Source: Pseudemcibacter aquimaris (lineage in GTDB: Bacteria; Pseudomonadota; Alphaproteobacteria; Sphingomonadales; Emcibacteraceae). From it: a stretch of DNA of 64,000 nucleotides. Below, one piece after another: positions 36,111 through 44,911 of this stretch (positions are counted from its first letter, which is position 1; every line of letters begins with the position of its first letter). Location of the stretch: contig NZ_CP079800.1 in assembly GCF_028869115.1 (NCBI RefSeq), positions 2,827,501 through 2,891,500 of the forward strand. Reading direction: 5' to 3'. Under the pieces are notes generated by a model. The model ran no database searches. It worked only from the letters and a program-made list of their open reading frames with translations, and was not told where the DNA came from. Position numbers and translations under genes: made by a program.

Positions 36111-36683
36111 ATGGCAAATAATCAAAAACGACTCATAGTCGGGATCAGCGGCGCATCTGGAATTTCATATGGTATTCGTACGCTTGAACTGCTCAAAAAA
36201 CAAAACATCGAAAGCCATTTAATCATGTCGAAAGCCGCCGCAGTAACGGCCGGTCTTGAGACAGAAATGAAAATTTCAGAAATAAATGCCTTGGCAACTG
36301 AAGTTCATAAAGTGGACGACATTGGCGCATCTGTTGCCAGTGGTTCATTTAAAACGGACGGCATGTTAATTGTGCCCTGTTCCGTAAAAACCATGTCGGA
36401 AATCAACACGGGCGTCACTTCAAACCTGTTAAGCAGGGCCGCTGATGTAACCCTAAAAGAAAGACGAAAACTGGTTCTGATGGTTCGGGAAACACCACTT
36501 CATCTGGGCCACCTGCGTACCATGGCATCGCTTACGGAAATGGGGGCAATTGTCGCACCACCAGTGCCGGCGCTATATACAAAACCTTCTTCACTAGATG
36601 AAATGATTGATCAATCGGTCGCAAGGATTCTGGACCTGTTTGATATCGAGGTTGATGAATTAAAACGCTGGAAATCAGAATAA
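36111..36683 (+). CDS. ubiX: UbiX-family flavin prenyltransferase
   Basis: 190 aa. Makes prenylated FMN, the cofactor of the UbiD decarboxylase used in ubiquinone synthesis. The N-terminal GISGASGISYGIRTLELL (FMN binding), VASGSFKTDGMLIVPCSVKTM, and LVLMVRETPLHLGHL are standard. ubiD is not in the window. The upstream 368 bases contain a DUF465 gene start and repeats, but no operon partner. Confidence 0.95.
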   Translation: MANNQKRLIVGISGASGISYGIRTLELLKKQNIESHLIMSKAAAVTAGLETEMKISEINALATEVHKVDDIGASVASGSFKTDGMLIVPCSVKTMSEINTGVTSNLLSRAADVTLKERRKLVLMVRETPLHLGHLRTMASLTEMGAIVAPPVPALYTKPSSLDEMIDQSVARILDLFDIEVDELKRWKSE

Positions 36684-36729
36684 AAATTTGTGCTTATATG
36701 CTATATTAATCATAGGGAGAAAATAGCGA

Positions 36730-36933
36730 ATGAATATGGATAAAGCAGATATTCTTGAAAAGATTCAGGAACTCAGGGTGCAACACCGCGACCTTGATGA
36801 TGCGATTGCTGCTTTAATCAGTTCAGGTACAACAAATATGCTGCAAATCAAAAGATTGAAAAAGCAAAAACTAATGCTGAAAGACCGGATTGCGAAGCTG
36901 GAAGATCAATTGGTACCAGACATAATCGCCTGA
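36730..36933 (+). CDS. Small DUF465 (YdcH-like) coiled-coil protein
   Basis: 67 aa: ILEKIQELRVQHRDLDDAIA then TTNMLQIKRLKKQKLMLKDR. This is the canonical DUF465 pattern with the KKQKLxLKDRI core. A GGGAGA site precedes the ATG. It follows ubiX by 46 bases and stops immediately before the end of the convergent GGDEF gene (adjacent, no gap). Confidence 0.85.
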   Translation: MNMDKADILEKIQELRVQHRDLDDAIAALISSGTTNMLQIKRLKKQKLMLKDRIAKLEDQLVPDIIA

Positions 36934-37674
36934 TTATAAGTTATTCTTTTTCATATCCTGCTTATGAGAATACATTTTCTTATCCGCATGATCGAGTGCT
37001 TGATCAGGACTTAGTCCCGAATGAAGTGGGTAAATACCATAGGCAACCTTAATTGGAATTTCTTTACCGCTAATCCTTAACGGATTTTTTTCCAAAGATG
37101 CTAAAATTTGCTGTGCCTTGGCATTGGCATTTTGCTCACTTGCTTTTGGTAGGATAATACCAAATTCATCACCACCAAGACGCCCAATGATATCAGAATC
37201 ACGTAAATTCATCATCATCACCCTGGCAACATGCATCAAGGCTTCATCACCCGCCTTATGGCCCAGATTGTCATTTATGACTTTCAAATCATTCATATCC
37301 AGGAAAATCAATGAACTATTGATGCCATAACGATCGGAATAAGAAATCATTCGCGTCATTTCACGAACAAATGCACGGCGATTTGAAATTTCAATCAAAC
37401 TATCCTGATCCGCCAGTTTTTCAAGCTCAGAAATTCTTCTATGCGCAATTTCAAGCTCATTACGCATATGGTCCACTTCTGCCATCAATGTCATAATCGC
37501 ATTGCGAACCTTTGGGGTCATTTCATGGGCAGGTATGCCAAGAACACTGGCCGTATCAGCAATATTTCGCGCAGGGGAAGTCGCAGCAACAGATGATGTT
37601 GCTTTCGTTCTTTCTATTGTTTTTCGGCGTATCGGTTGTGCTCTTCCAACCTGGCCGGGCCCTTGCACTTTCAC
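36934..37674 (-). CDS. Coiled-coil GGDEF diguanylate cyclase
   Basis: 246 aa. A basic, disordered N-terminus is followed by a coiled coil (about 60-88: MAEVDHMRNELEIAHRRISE) and one GGDEF domain. The catalytic RLGGDEF is intact, with an RxxD I-site (RDSD) five residues before. This coiled-coil/GGDEF arrangement is like Caulobacter DgcB, but orthology is not shown. No partner gene. It would contribute c-di-GMP alongside the cyclase at 11.9 kb. Confidence 0.88.
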   Translation of the reverse strand: MKVQGPGQVGRAQPIRRKTIERTKATSSVAATSPARNIADTASVLGIPAHEMTPKVRNAIMTLMAEVDHMRNELEIAHRRISELEKLADQDSLIEISNRRAFVREMTRMISYSDRYGINSSLIFLDMNDLKVINDNLGHKAGDEALMHVARVMMMNLRDSDIIGRLGGDEFGIILPKASEQNANAKAQQILASLEKNPLRISGKEIPIKVAYGIYPLHSGLSPDQALDHADKKMYSHKQDMKKNNL

Positions 37675-37824
37675 TTAATTTGCACCTATATTTATATGAC
37701 TGATTGTTTAAAATATGAATTTTCAACATATCATTGTCGTTCTATTATGCTATATATATTCATAGTATATGGCATATTCAATGATAACATTCGCCGAATC
37801 TTAATTCTACAGTAAACTTGCCTA

Positions 37825-37879
37825 ACTGATTTAGATCAGTATAATCCCTTTTTTTTAAACAGGCCGGAATGGCCGGAAT
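37825..37879 (+). promoter_or_regulatory. purE leader: hairpin and tandem 9-bp repeat
   Basis: ACTGAT-TTAG-ATCAGT (37825-37840) is a perfect hairpin, and a T-run begins about ten bases later. GGCCGGAAT then occurs twice in tandem (37862-37879). A weak attenuator or an operator pair is possible. No PurR box or riboswitch is recognised. Confidence 0.35.
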
Positions 37880-37899
37880 AATTGGTCAAGAGACAGAAC

Positions 37900-38391
37900 A
37901 TGAGTGAAAATAAAGCCCGCGTTGGTATTATAATGGGAAGCCAATCCGACTGGCATATTATGAAAAATGCTTCAGATGTACTGGAAAATCTGGGTGTTGA
38001 ACATGAATGTCGTATTGTATCTGCGCACCGTACGCCAGACCGTCTTTATGAATATGCAAAATCAGCAAAAGATCGCGGTCTTCAAGTTATTATTGCGGGC
38101 GCGGGTGGTGCAGCTCACTTACCCGGCATGGCAGCTTCTATGACATCATTACCAGTTCTTGGCGTTCCTGTTGAAAGCAAAGCATTAAAAGGTATGGATA
38201 GTCTTTTATCAATCGTTCAAATGCCCGGCGGTGTACCGGTTGGAACGCTTGCTATTGGACAGGCAGGTGCAAAAAATGCGGGACTAATGGCGGCATCGAT
38301 TGTTGCACTTGGTGATGAAACAATATCAGAGAACCTTGATAAATGGCGCGCAGCACAAACCGGTGCCGTGGCTGAAATTCCTGTGGATTAA
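37900..38391 (+). CDS. purE: 5-(carboxyamino)imidazole ribonucleotide mutase PurE
   Basis: 163 aa from the ATG at 37900 (AAGAGA before it; an earlier in-frame start at 37882 lies in the repeat region). Moves the carboxyl group of N5-CAIR to give CAIR in purine synthesis. [15 protein letters not shown] and [11 protein letters not shown] are the class I PurE motifs. purK follows after 5 bases and supplies its substrate. Confidence 0.97.
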   Translation: MSENKARVGIIMGSQSDWHIMKNASDVLENLGVEHECRIVSAHRTPDRLYEYAKSAKDRGLQVIIAGAGGAAHLPGMAASMTSLPVLGVPVESKALKGMDSLLSIVQMPGGVPVGTLAIGQAGAKNAGLMAASIVALGDETISENLDKWRAAQTGAVAEIPVD

Positions 38392-38396
38392 TTGTA

Positions 38397-39476
38397 ATGA
38401 ATACGCTTACCCCCGGATCGACTATTGGAATGCTTGGTGGTGGCCAATTGGGCCGCATGATGGCAATGGCCGCAGCGGAACTTGGATTTAAAACTCACGT
38501 ATTCTGTCCTGACCTTGATAACCCGACAGAACAAGTTGCTAATGCGGCAACACATGCTGATTACGAAGATCACGCAGCCCTTGAAGCATTTGCAAATTCC
38601 GTTGACGTTGTCACATATGAATTTGAGAACATTCCTGTTTCTACGGTTGAATTCCTTAAGAAAACGACCAATGTTTTCCCAAGCTCAAAAGTGCTTGAAG
38701 TATCACAGGACCGTCTTTCAGAAAAAACCTTCATTAATAAATTAGGGATCGAAACAGCACCATTTAAAGGTGTTTCAACACTTGAAGAGGCAGCAACCGC
38801 ATTAGAAGGCATTGGTTATCCAGCGGTTTTAAAAACGCGCCGTTTCGGATATGACGGTAAAGGGCAAGCGATTGTGAAATCTGAAGCTGGTCTTGCAGAC
38901 GCATGGCAAAAATTAAACAGCAAAGAAATTATCATCGAAGGCTTTATTAATTTCGACCTTGAAATTTCAGTGGTTGCCGCCAGAAGCCAGTCTGGTGAAA
39001 TTAAATGTTTTGCCCCCGTTGAAAATATTCATAAAAATCACATTCTCGATTTATCAATTGCGCCAGCGCGTATTGACCAATCCATCAAAGAACTCGCTAT
39101 CGCGAATGCATCGAAAATTGTTGAAAAACTGGATTATGTCGGCGTCTTAACGGTTGAATATTTTGTTTCACAACATGACCCTGTACTTCGGGTTAATGAA
39201 ATTGCGCCGCGCGTGCACAATTCCGGTCACTGGACCATTGAAGCCTGCCCAACTAGCCAGTTTGAACAGCATATTCGTGCGATTTGTGGATTGCCACTTG
39301 GATGCGTTGATTTTATTGGTGAAGCACGCATGACCAACTTAATTGGTGATGATATTGACCAATATGGTGCACTGCTTGCTGAAAAAGGGGCAAGCGTTCA
39401 CCATTACGGAAAATCAGAAACACGCGCGGGGCGTAAAATGGGCCATGTTACAAGGCTTTATCCAAACGGATATTAA
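38397..39476 (+). CDS. purK: 5-(carboxyamino)imidazole ribonucleotide synthase PurK
   Basis: 359 aa, ATP-grasp enzyme that carboxylates AIR with bicarbonate. GMLGGGQLGRMMA (nucleotide start), KTRRFGYDGKGQ, and RVNEIAPRVHNSGHWT are diagnostic. It forms the purEK operon. Its last 4 bases overlap the convergent COQ9 gene. Confidence 0.97.
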   Translation: MNTLTPGSTIGMLGGGQLGRMMAMAAAELGFKTHVFCPDLDNPTEQVANAATHADYEDHAALEAFANSVDVVTYEFENIPVSTVEFLKKTTNVFPSSKVLEVSQDRLSEKTFINKLGIETAPFKGVSTLEEAATALEGIGYPAVLKTRRFGYDGKGQAIVKSEAGLADAWQKLNSKEIIIEGFINFDLEISVVAARSQSGEIKCFAPVENIHKNHILDLSIAPARIDQSIKELAIANASKIVEKLDYVGVLTVEYFVSQHDPVLRVNEIAPRVHNSGHWTIEACPTSQFEQHIRAICGLPLGCVDFIGEARMTNLIGDDIDQYGALLAEKGASVHHYGKSETRAGRKMGHVTRLYPNGY

Positions 39477-40132
39477 CTGCCGTAACGTTTTTCGCCAAGC
39501 TTACGCCAAACTTTTGCAAGATCAGGTAATTTATCTTTATTCTGGAATTTGAATTTTTCAAATTGCATGACATTTTCAATGCGGCGATCAAGGAATTCCC
39601 ATGTTTGCTGATGGTCTTCGCTTTCATCATTGAGCCAATATAAAAATGTGCTGCTATAAACGGCCGATAAAGTCATACGCTTTGTATAGTAATTAAAGTC
39701 GGTCGATTGGTCACCAATTGCTTTCCACATTAAATCAACCGTACGGTATAAAATTTTAAGGGCACGGTAATGATTTTGCGGTAATGCGACAAAAGGCGCT
39801 GCTCTATTCGCTGCTTCTTTATGAGGGGTTTCAATTTCAATACGTGCACGAACAAGAGCTGTAATTTTTTCACGAATTTTTTGATCATGGAATTCTGCGT
39901 CTTTAATGATTTCAAGCATTGCAAGATCACAGCGCTGCGCACATAAGTCAAGCATGCCCATTGCACCATCCGGAAAGGCTAAATCTACGATACCCGGATC
40001 AATGCCGATGTCTTCTGCTGCTTGCTTCATAGCCTTATCAGACCAGCCATCAAACGCCACATGTGTCATTATCGCATCCAGTAGCGAATCGCGATAATCG
40101 TCCGGTGTCATATTTTCATTTTTCTTTGTCAT
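39473..40132 (-). CDS. COQ9-family protein
   Basis: 219 aa. TetR-like fold. AIMTHVAFDGWSDKAMKQAA followed by AFPDGAMGMLDLC is the COQ9 N-terminal pattern; the C-terminal YWLNDESEDHQQTWEFLDRR is also conserved. COQ9 presents lipid intermediates of ubiquinone synthesis to COQ7-type hydroxylase. Divergent from rpsU, an order seen in many Alphaproteobacteria. Confidence 0.9.
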   Translation of the reverse strand: MTKKNENMTPDDYRDSLLDAIMTHVAFDGWSDKAMKQAAEDIGIDPGIVDLAFPDGAMGMLDLCAQRCDLAMLEIIKDAEFHDQKIREKITALVRARIEIETPHKEAANRAAPFVALPQNHYRALKILYRTVDLMWKAIGDQSTDFNYYTKRMTLSAVYSSTFLYWLNDESEDHQQTWEFLDRRIENVMQFEKFKFQNKDKLPDLAKVWRKLGEKRYGS

Positions 40133-40313
40133 ATCTTATATATGAGCCTGATTATGCCAAAGGTAAAGTCAAATCGGCCTAAAAATTCAATAAATCCCAG
40201 AAAAGTGCCTTTAATCCCTTCACAAAGCATACATCTTTTGTTAGAAAGCACTCCTCTTAAAAACAAAAGTTTTTTAGATTTAACACAAACCAGAAAGGAG
40301 TGTGACTGTAACC

Positions 40314-40520
40314 ATGCAGGTTATTGTCCGCGATAATAACGTTGATCAAGCACTTCGTGCCCTGAAGAAAAAACTTCAACGCGAAGGTGTTTACCGCGAA
40401 ATGAAAATGCGCCGTTTCTATGAAAAGCCATCTGAAAAGAAAGCTCGTGAAACAGCCGCTGCAGTTCGTCGTTCTCGCAAACTTGACCGTAAACGTCTTG
40501 AACGCGATGGCGCCGTATAA
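40314..40520 (+). CDS. rpsU: 30S ribosomal protein S21
   Basis: 68 aa: [20 protein letters not shown] with later [16 protein letters not shown]. Normal alphaproteobacterial length. AAGGAG (40296 region) precedes; the start at 40314 is favoured over an upstream in-frame codon at 40302 by family length. Basic Arg/Lys-rich tail. Terminator follows. Confidence 0.96.
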   Translation: MQVIVRDNNVDQALRALKKKLQREGVYREMKMRRFYEKPSEKKARETAAAVRRSRKLDRKRLERDGAV

Positions 40521-40541
40521 GCGTTAAACGTTACTGAATTT

Positions 40542-40576
40542 AAAGGCCGTCCTCTGATTTGAGCGACGGCTTTTTT
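40542..40576 (+). terminator. Terminator after rpsU
   Basis: Stem GCCGTC (40546-40551) / GACGGC (40565-40570), extended by AAAG/TTTT pairing, then TTTTTT. Confidence 0.85.
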
Positions 40577-40593
40577 ATTGCTAAGGTGGGGAA

Positions 40594-41238
40594 ATGAAAA
40601 ATATTACTCTAACATTCTTGATTTTAATGGTTTCGGCCTGTTCCTATTCAAATGATAAACTTATAGGGCACGCAGATAATCTTGAGAGCCACAGAAGCTT
40701 TGGTGTGTGCCATGGCTATGGTTGCAAGAATTATCAGACAACCGGCCTCACGGACCAAGAATGGGCACGTGTCGAGTATATTTTTAATGGTGATGTCAAA
40801 AACGCAGAAGAAGAAAGAATGTTGATTGCAAAATCAATTGCCTTAATCGAGCAATTCATCGGCCCCAAAACCGGAACGGCAAACGATAAAGCAAAGGCCG
40901 CGGTTATAAGTCTCAATACCAAGGGTCAAATGGACTGTATTGATGAAGCCTTTAATACATCAAGTTATCTTTATCTAATGAGACAAGCAGGTTTCATTAA
41001 ATTCCATACGCTAGGAAAACCATTAAGGCGCAACTTCAACGAATTAAGCTATCCTCATAGTTCGGCTACTATTCATGAAATTGGGAAAGAAAAAATAATA
41101 ACCGGTGACGGTCATTTCGTAGTTGATTCATGGTTTCATGAAAATGGCGCCCTTGCAGAAATAATCCCTGCAAGTACTTGGGATGCACCATGGTATCCAA
41201 AACTTAAAAAGACGCGTTATAATTTTTCCGCATCATAA
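40594..41238 (+). CDS. Hypothetical lipoprotein
   Basis: 214 aa. Lipobox VSAC (Cys16); mature part begins SYSNDKLIGHADN. Conserved-looking cysteines VCHGYGC; then TGQMDCIDEAFNTSS-like segment and an ending DSWFHENGALAEII. The composition and motif order (a Cys followed by E-x-F-N-T) recall a papain-like or transglutaminase-like fold, but no catalytic set can be assigned. AAGGTGGGG precedes the ATG. Its 3' end overlaps a convergent small gene by 22 bases. Confidence 0.7.
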   Translation: MKNITLTFLILMVSACSYSNDKLIGHADNLESHRSFGVCHGYGCKNYQTTGLTDQEWARVEYIFNGDVKNAEEERMLIAKSIALIEQFIGPKTGTANDKAKAAVISLNTKGQMDCIDEAFNTSSYLYLMRQAGFIKFHTLGKPLRRNFNELSYPHSSATIHEIGKEKIITGDGHFVVDSWFHENGALAEIIPASTWDAPWYPKLKKTRYNFSAS

Positions 41239-41396
41239 TCGGTAAAATCCCATTCAGCTTCACTGCCAAGCTGCTCCAGAAATTTATGTTCTGCGGCTGT
41301 TACCGCTTCTTCTTCGCTGTCGGCGTTAACAGTCGTCACCCAATAAAAAGTTCCAAGTTTTACGTCTGATTTCAATGTTACGTTATATGAAGCCAT
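41217..41396 (-). CDS. Small acidic hypothetical protein
   Basis: 59 aa from the ATG at 41396: MASYNVTLKSDVKLGTFYWV, then ADSEEEAVTAAEHKFLEQ, ending DYDAEKL. A strand-strand-helix pattern suggests a small ferredoxin-like or dodecin-like fold; no family named. Codon choice and the gap in other frames support it as real. No strong ribosome site. Tail-to-tail overlap of 22 bases with the lipoprotein gene. Confidence 0.6.
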   Translation of the reverse strand: MASYNVTLKSDVKLGTFYWVTTVNADSEEEAVTAAEHKFLEQLGSEAEWDFTDYDAEKL

Positions 41397-41503
41397 TATC
41401 TTAACCCGCTTGATTTTTAAATTTCACTTTCTATACTCCGAAATCATATAATAGAAAAGAAATATCAATCATTCTGACACTTTTAAGGATCAAAGGAAAG
41501 TTT

Positions 41504-41800
41504 ATGAAACAAGAAAAGCAAGTTCGAAAGCCTTTGAGACAACGTGTGGCTGATCGTAAACGTGGCATCAAGGAAGCCACACCGATGACTGCCCGTAAAA
41601 AAAGAATGTTAAAACACTTAAGATTTTTTCTAACCGTTTCACAATATCTGGGATTATTGCTGTTATTATTATCCCTCGGCACGATCGTTACCAATAATTA
41701 TCAGGTTCAAAACTGGGATATGATCGTTATATACAGTGCCATGTTTATCATTGGTCGCGGCGGCTTAACGTTGATGAAATCAATTCAATCTTTTAAATAA
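41504..41800 (+). CDS. Small membrane protein, hypothetical
   Basis: 98 aa. A strongly basic N-terminus (KQVRKPLRQRVADRKRGIKE; 16 of the first 40 residues Lys/Arg by eye) leads into two membrane helices (YLGLLLLLLSLGTIVT and MIVIYSAMFIIGRGG). AAGGA precedes. The basic end would lie in the cytoplasm. No family recognised. Confidence 0.65.
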   Translation: MKQEKQVRKPLRQRVADRKRGIKEATPMTARKKRMLKHLRFFLTVSQYLGLLLLLLSLGTIVTNNYQVQNWDMIVIYSAMFIIGRGGLTLMKSIQSFK

Positions 41801-41816
41801 TGAATGAGAAATAAAA

Positions 41817-41842
41817 AAAGCAGGACTAATAAGCCCTGCTTT
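41817..41842 (-). terminator. Bidirectional terminator between convergent genes
   Basis: AAAGCAGG (41817-41824) / CCTGCTTT (41835-41842). On the minus strand it continues into TTTTTTTAT, so it ends the 42464-41871 gene; on the plus strand it could also stop the small membrane protein transcript. Confidence 0.8.
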
Positions 41843-41870
41843 CCTTGAAATTCGTATACTAAAATCTTGA

Positions 41871-42464
41871 TTAAGACTTAGCTTCTTCTTGCTTATCTTC
41901 TGATTTCTTTTCATCCGCTGGTGCTTCCGCCCACTGGTCCGGGAAAAGATGATAATGTGCTTTATTGACGGCATCACTTACTGGCTTCAGTGTCTTCATA
42001 ACATTTTCCATGTTAAAGCCAACACCACGGTAAACATAAATTTTACCCTTTGTATCAAAAGATCTGAAAATATTTTCAATTTCTACGTCTTTATGCTGAC
42101 TTGAACCAAGGTCGCCGACGTAATCCATCAGAATATATTTACCAACAGTTTTCTTAACCCACTCTTCGTTTGCTTCATCACTGAAATCAAACAGTGTTTG
42201 AAGATCCTTATTGTTTAATGGATGCTCATCTGGAATGCCCATAAACTTTCTTAGAGCTTCTGCTCTGGCACGACCCTTTTTACGTGGTGCCCATAGTGTA
42301 CGGGATACTTGACCAGCTGCATGAAAGATAGATTGAAGTGCAAAAAATACGCCCGGCGTACTTCCTTTTTCCAATGATTGATTTAATAAACCCACACCAA
42401 TTTCTACATAGTTAAACTGGTTTCTTAGTTCATGAATGTGTAATCCAACTTTATTGAGGTCCAT
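41871..42464 (-). CDS. Hypothetical soluble protein
   Basis: 197 aa, helical. Features: KVGLHIHELRNQFNYVEIGV at the N-terminus, RKKGRARAEALRKFMG, and a Lys/Glu-rich tail from about 180. No catalytic motif recognised. The start region is a perfect tandem 10-bp duplication (42458-42477), so two ATGs with the same context exist; only the ATG at 42464 opens the long frame. Confidence 0.65.
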   Translation of the reverse strand: MDLNKVGLHIHELRNQFNYVEIGVGLLNQSLEKGSTPGVFFALQSIFHAAGQVSRTLWAPRKKGRARAEALRKFMGIPDEHPLNNKDLQTLFDFSDEANEEWVKKTVGKYILMDYVGDLGSSQHKDVEIENIFRSFDTKGKIYVYRGVGFNMENVMKTLKPVSDAVNKAHYHLFPDQWAEAPADEKKSEDKQEEAKS

Positions 42465-42477
42465 CCTGGTCCATCCT
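42458..42477. repeat. Tandem 10-bp duplication over a start codon
   Basis: GGTCCATCCT twice in direct succession. On the minus strand each unit reads AGGATGGACC, carrying an AGG and an ATG. The outer ATG (42474) opens only seven codons. Confidence 0.8.
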
Positions 42478-42517
42478 GTCTAAAAATAAATAAATAATAT
42501 AACGAGACGTTATATCC

Positions 42518-42817
42518 TTATTCGAATATCTCGGCAAGCTTTAAAGCAAGTCCCATATCACCATCGATTTTCAATTTCCCCATCATGAACGCCATCTGCG
42601 GATTTAATGATCCATCAATCAGCCCTTCAAAATTATCCATGGTCAAGGTGAATGTAACATCTGCATCCAGATCATCATTGGTCACTATCGCAGGATTATT
42701 GGTTGCATCTACATGGATAACCCCTTCATCTGTAAGAATGAATTTCACCTTTTTATTAAGACTATCCGCTTTATCGGTTTTCTCTTTGATCATATTAGTA
42801 TGTTGTTCAAGGCTCAT
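42518..42817 (-). CDS. SCP2 sterol-carrier-type protein
   Basis: 99 aa, a full small SCP2 domain: FILTDEGVIHVDATNNPAIV, then DVTFTLTMDNFEGLIDGSLN, then AFMMGKLKIDGDMGLALKL. Binds lipids or acyl-CoA in a hydrophobic tunnel. The LKIDGDMGLAxKL end is the best signature. It follows gloB on the same strand, 21 bases apart. Confidence 0.9.
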   Translation of the reverse strand: MSLEQHTNMIKEKTDKADSLNKKVKFILTDEGVIHVDATNNPAIVTNDDLDADVTFTLTMDNFEGLIDGSLNPQMAFMMGKLKIDGDMGLALKLAEIFE

Positions 42818-42838
42818 ACGTTTTTCCTTAGTTATAAA

Positions 42839-43630
42839 TCACCAGTGATTTCTTAGTTCCCTTAATGCTAAAAAAACATCCTTTGAATTTGGATTGTCAC
42901 CTAGTTCCGGGAAGGATTTTTTTAATTCATTGATTATAGATGCGCTACTAAGCCGAAGAAAACTATTTATTTTACGTTCATCTTTCATCGTTGATACATA
43001 AGCATCATGCGGGCTTTGTTTTTCAAGTTTTTTCAAGAAAGATTTGGCATCTTCGTTATCCGGTTCCCTGTCTAGGGTAAACTGTAGATTATTAATCATA
43101 TAATCATGACCGGGATAAATTTTTGTCTCATCAGAAAGTTTGTTTATTTGTTCATCAAAAGTTTTAAATAACTTATCCGGGTTACCCCCAAGTTTACAAT
43201 GTCCTACACCTGCATTAAACATCGTGTCACCACAGAAAAAAGATGGTGTTTTCTCATTTGATAACAAACAGATATGACTTTCTGTGTGCCCCGGCGTATC
43301 CATGACATTAAGTTTTACTTGCCTGCCTATTTGGATAATATCACCGGCGACAAGCCCCTTATCAACATCCGGAATTTTTTTACTGGCCCCAGCATGACAA
43401 AATATCTCTGCGCCAGTTTTTTCCTTCATTTCTGCATTACCACCAATATGGTCCCAATGATCATGGGTATTTAAAATAGTGGTAATTTTAAAACCGTCTT
43501 TTTTTGCAGCGTCAAGACATCGGTCCACGTCAAGCGGGTCAATAACCATCGCCTCACGCGTTTCTTCACACGCTATTAGATAATGAAAATTTCTTAGGTT
43601 GTTATCGGCGTAAATTTGTCGAACGAGCAT
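42839..43630 (-). CDS. gloB: Hydroxyacylglutathione hydrolase (glyoxalase II)
   Basis: 263 aa. Metallo-beta-lactamase fold with THDHWDH (His56, His58, Asp60, His61), DTPGHTESH, and YPGHDY. The C-terminal substrate domain is also present (VSTMKDERKINSFLRLS), which separates it from stand-alone MBL proteins. Hydrolyses S-lactoylglutathione to lactate. Same strand as the SCP2 and PAS kinase genes. Confidence 0.93.
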   Translation of the reverse strand: MLVRQIYADNNLRNFHYLIACEETREAMVIDPLDVDRCLDAAKKDGFKITTILNTHDHWDHIGGNAEMKEKTGAEIFCHAGASKKIPDVDKGLVAGDIIQIGRQVKLNVMDTPGHTESHICLLSNEKTPSFFCGDTMFNAGVGHCKLGGNPDKLFKTFDEQINKLSDETKIYPGHDYMINNLQFTLDREPDNEDAKSFLKKLEKQSPHDAYVSTMKDERKINSFLRLSSASIINELKKSFPELGDNPNSKDVFLALRELRNHW

Positions 43631-43659
43631 AAATCAGTTTTCCAAGATTCAATAATGAA

Positions 43660-44886
43660 TCAGAGTAACCGATTTTCAGGTAAATTCAAATTAACGTTTG
43701 TTCCTTCGCCCGGCGCACTGATTATAGAAAGACTACCGCCATGTTTTTCGATTAATTTCTGCACAAAGGAAATACCAAAACCAATTCCCGTTGATGGATC
43801 GGAATAAATATTATCAAGCTGTGTATCATCACTAAAGGCCTTGGCAATTTCCTGCGGGGTCATACCCTTGCCGTTATCTTTAATACTAATGACACAATTT
43901 CCATTTTCGTCTCTGCTTAAGCCAACAACGATTTTTCCACCCTTGGATGTGAATTTCAAAGCGTTATCAATAACACTTTCGATTGATTTCTGTAGCCTTG
44001 TACGATCCCCCTTAAAGTCAGGGAAATTCAGCACATATGAAACCTCGACAATGACATCTTTTTTGATCGCAGCATTTTTATATTTATTAACGCAGTCTTT
44101 AAGCATATCAACCAAATCAATATTTTCTTCGTATAACTCAAACTCTGTGGTTTCAAGTTCCTTTAGCTCAAGAAGACTATCAATTAATTCAAGTAACTCT
44201 TTGCCGGCGCCGTGAATATCCGATGCATATTCTTTATAGGTGTTCTTACCAATTGGCCCTAACATTTCCGACATAATAACTTCTGAGTAACCAAGAATGC
44301 CGTTTAGTGGCGTTTTAAAGTTATGATGCATGGCAGCAAGTAATTTTTGCTTTATGTCACGTGCAGCTTCGTCTTTTAGCTGGATGTTGTCTTTGGTTAC
44401 CCTGAATACACAAATAAAACGTGATGCGGTTTTATCACCATTATATGGTCTAACCGTCATATTCATTTTCAGAATTTGTTGATTGGAACATATAAAATTA
44501 CAATTGATAAAGGCTGACTTCCTGTTTTTTAACGCATCATAAATAATGTGTTGTTCGGTATTTTTATGCAGAAAATCAAATAATGGTTTTCTTCTGATCG
44601 AATGAAAAGAATGCCCGGTTATCATTTCAAAATGATAATTTATGTCATTAATAATCGGGATATCTTTTTCCGGATCTATGGAAAGCAAGATGATCGCTTC
44701 ACTGACCTCATTAAATACAACATTAAAGAGACCATTTTCATCAACATAACGGGGATGCGTTGCAATATTTATTGCAGCACTTTCATCAAGATTAGTAAAG
44801 GACGTGCCCATCTCTCGCGTACCTTCGTTGTGTATTTGTTTTCTAGATTCGACTGAAATCAAATCACTCAACGAATCATCTCTCAT
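43660..44886 (-). CDS. PAS sensor histidine kinase
   Basis: 408 aa, cytosolic. PAS about residues 55-165, HisKA about 175-245 and an intact ATP domain (N308 in VIDNALKF; DNGKG 337-341; GIGFG 367-371). The phosphorylation motif is AAMHHNFKTPLN: His188 is followed by Asn where HisKA proteins normally have Glu or Asp. A CtrA-type box and a GATTC site stand directly upstream. Located just beyond the last Tad gene; control of the pilus or cell cycle is possible. Confidence 0.88.
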   Translation of the reverse strand: MRDDSLSDLISVESRKQIHNEGTREMGTSFTNLDESAAINIATHPRYVDENGLFNVVFNEVSEAIILLSIDPEKDIPIINDINYHFEMITGHSFHSIRRKPLFDFLHKNTEQHIIYDALKNRKSAFINCNFICSNQQILKMNMTVRPYNGDKTASRFICVFRVTKDNIQLKDEAARDIKQKLLAAMHHNFKTPLNGILGYSEVIMSEMLGPIGKNTYKEYASDIHGAGKELLELIDSLLELKELETTEFELYEENIDLVDMLKDCVNKYKNAAIKKDVIVEVSYVLNFPDFKGDRTRLQKSIESVIDNALKFTSKGGKIVVGLSRDENGNCVISIKDNGKGMTPQEIAKAFSDDTQLDNIYSDPSTGIGFGISFVQKLIEKHGGSLSIISAPGEGTNVNLNLPENRLL

Positions 44887-44911
44887 CTGATTCGCGAAAT
44901 CAACAAAAAAA

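Noticed and set aside
37801-37815. TTAA-N7-GTAA upstream of purE as a CtrA site
   Set aside because: The second half differs in its first base; a single near match in AT-rich DNA is weak.
40142-40336. 64-aa frame in the COQ9-rpsU gap
   Set aside because: Runs into the rpsU start and has no ribosome site; the gap is better read as a shared promoter region.
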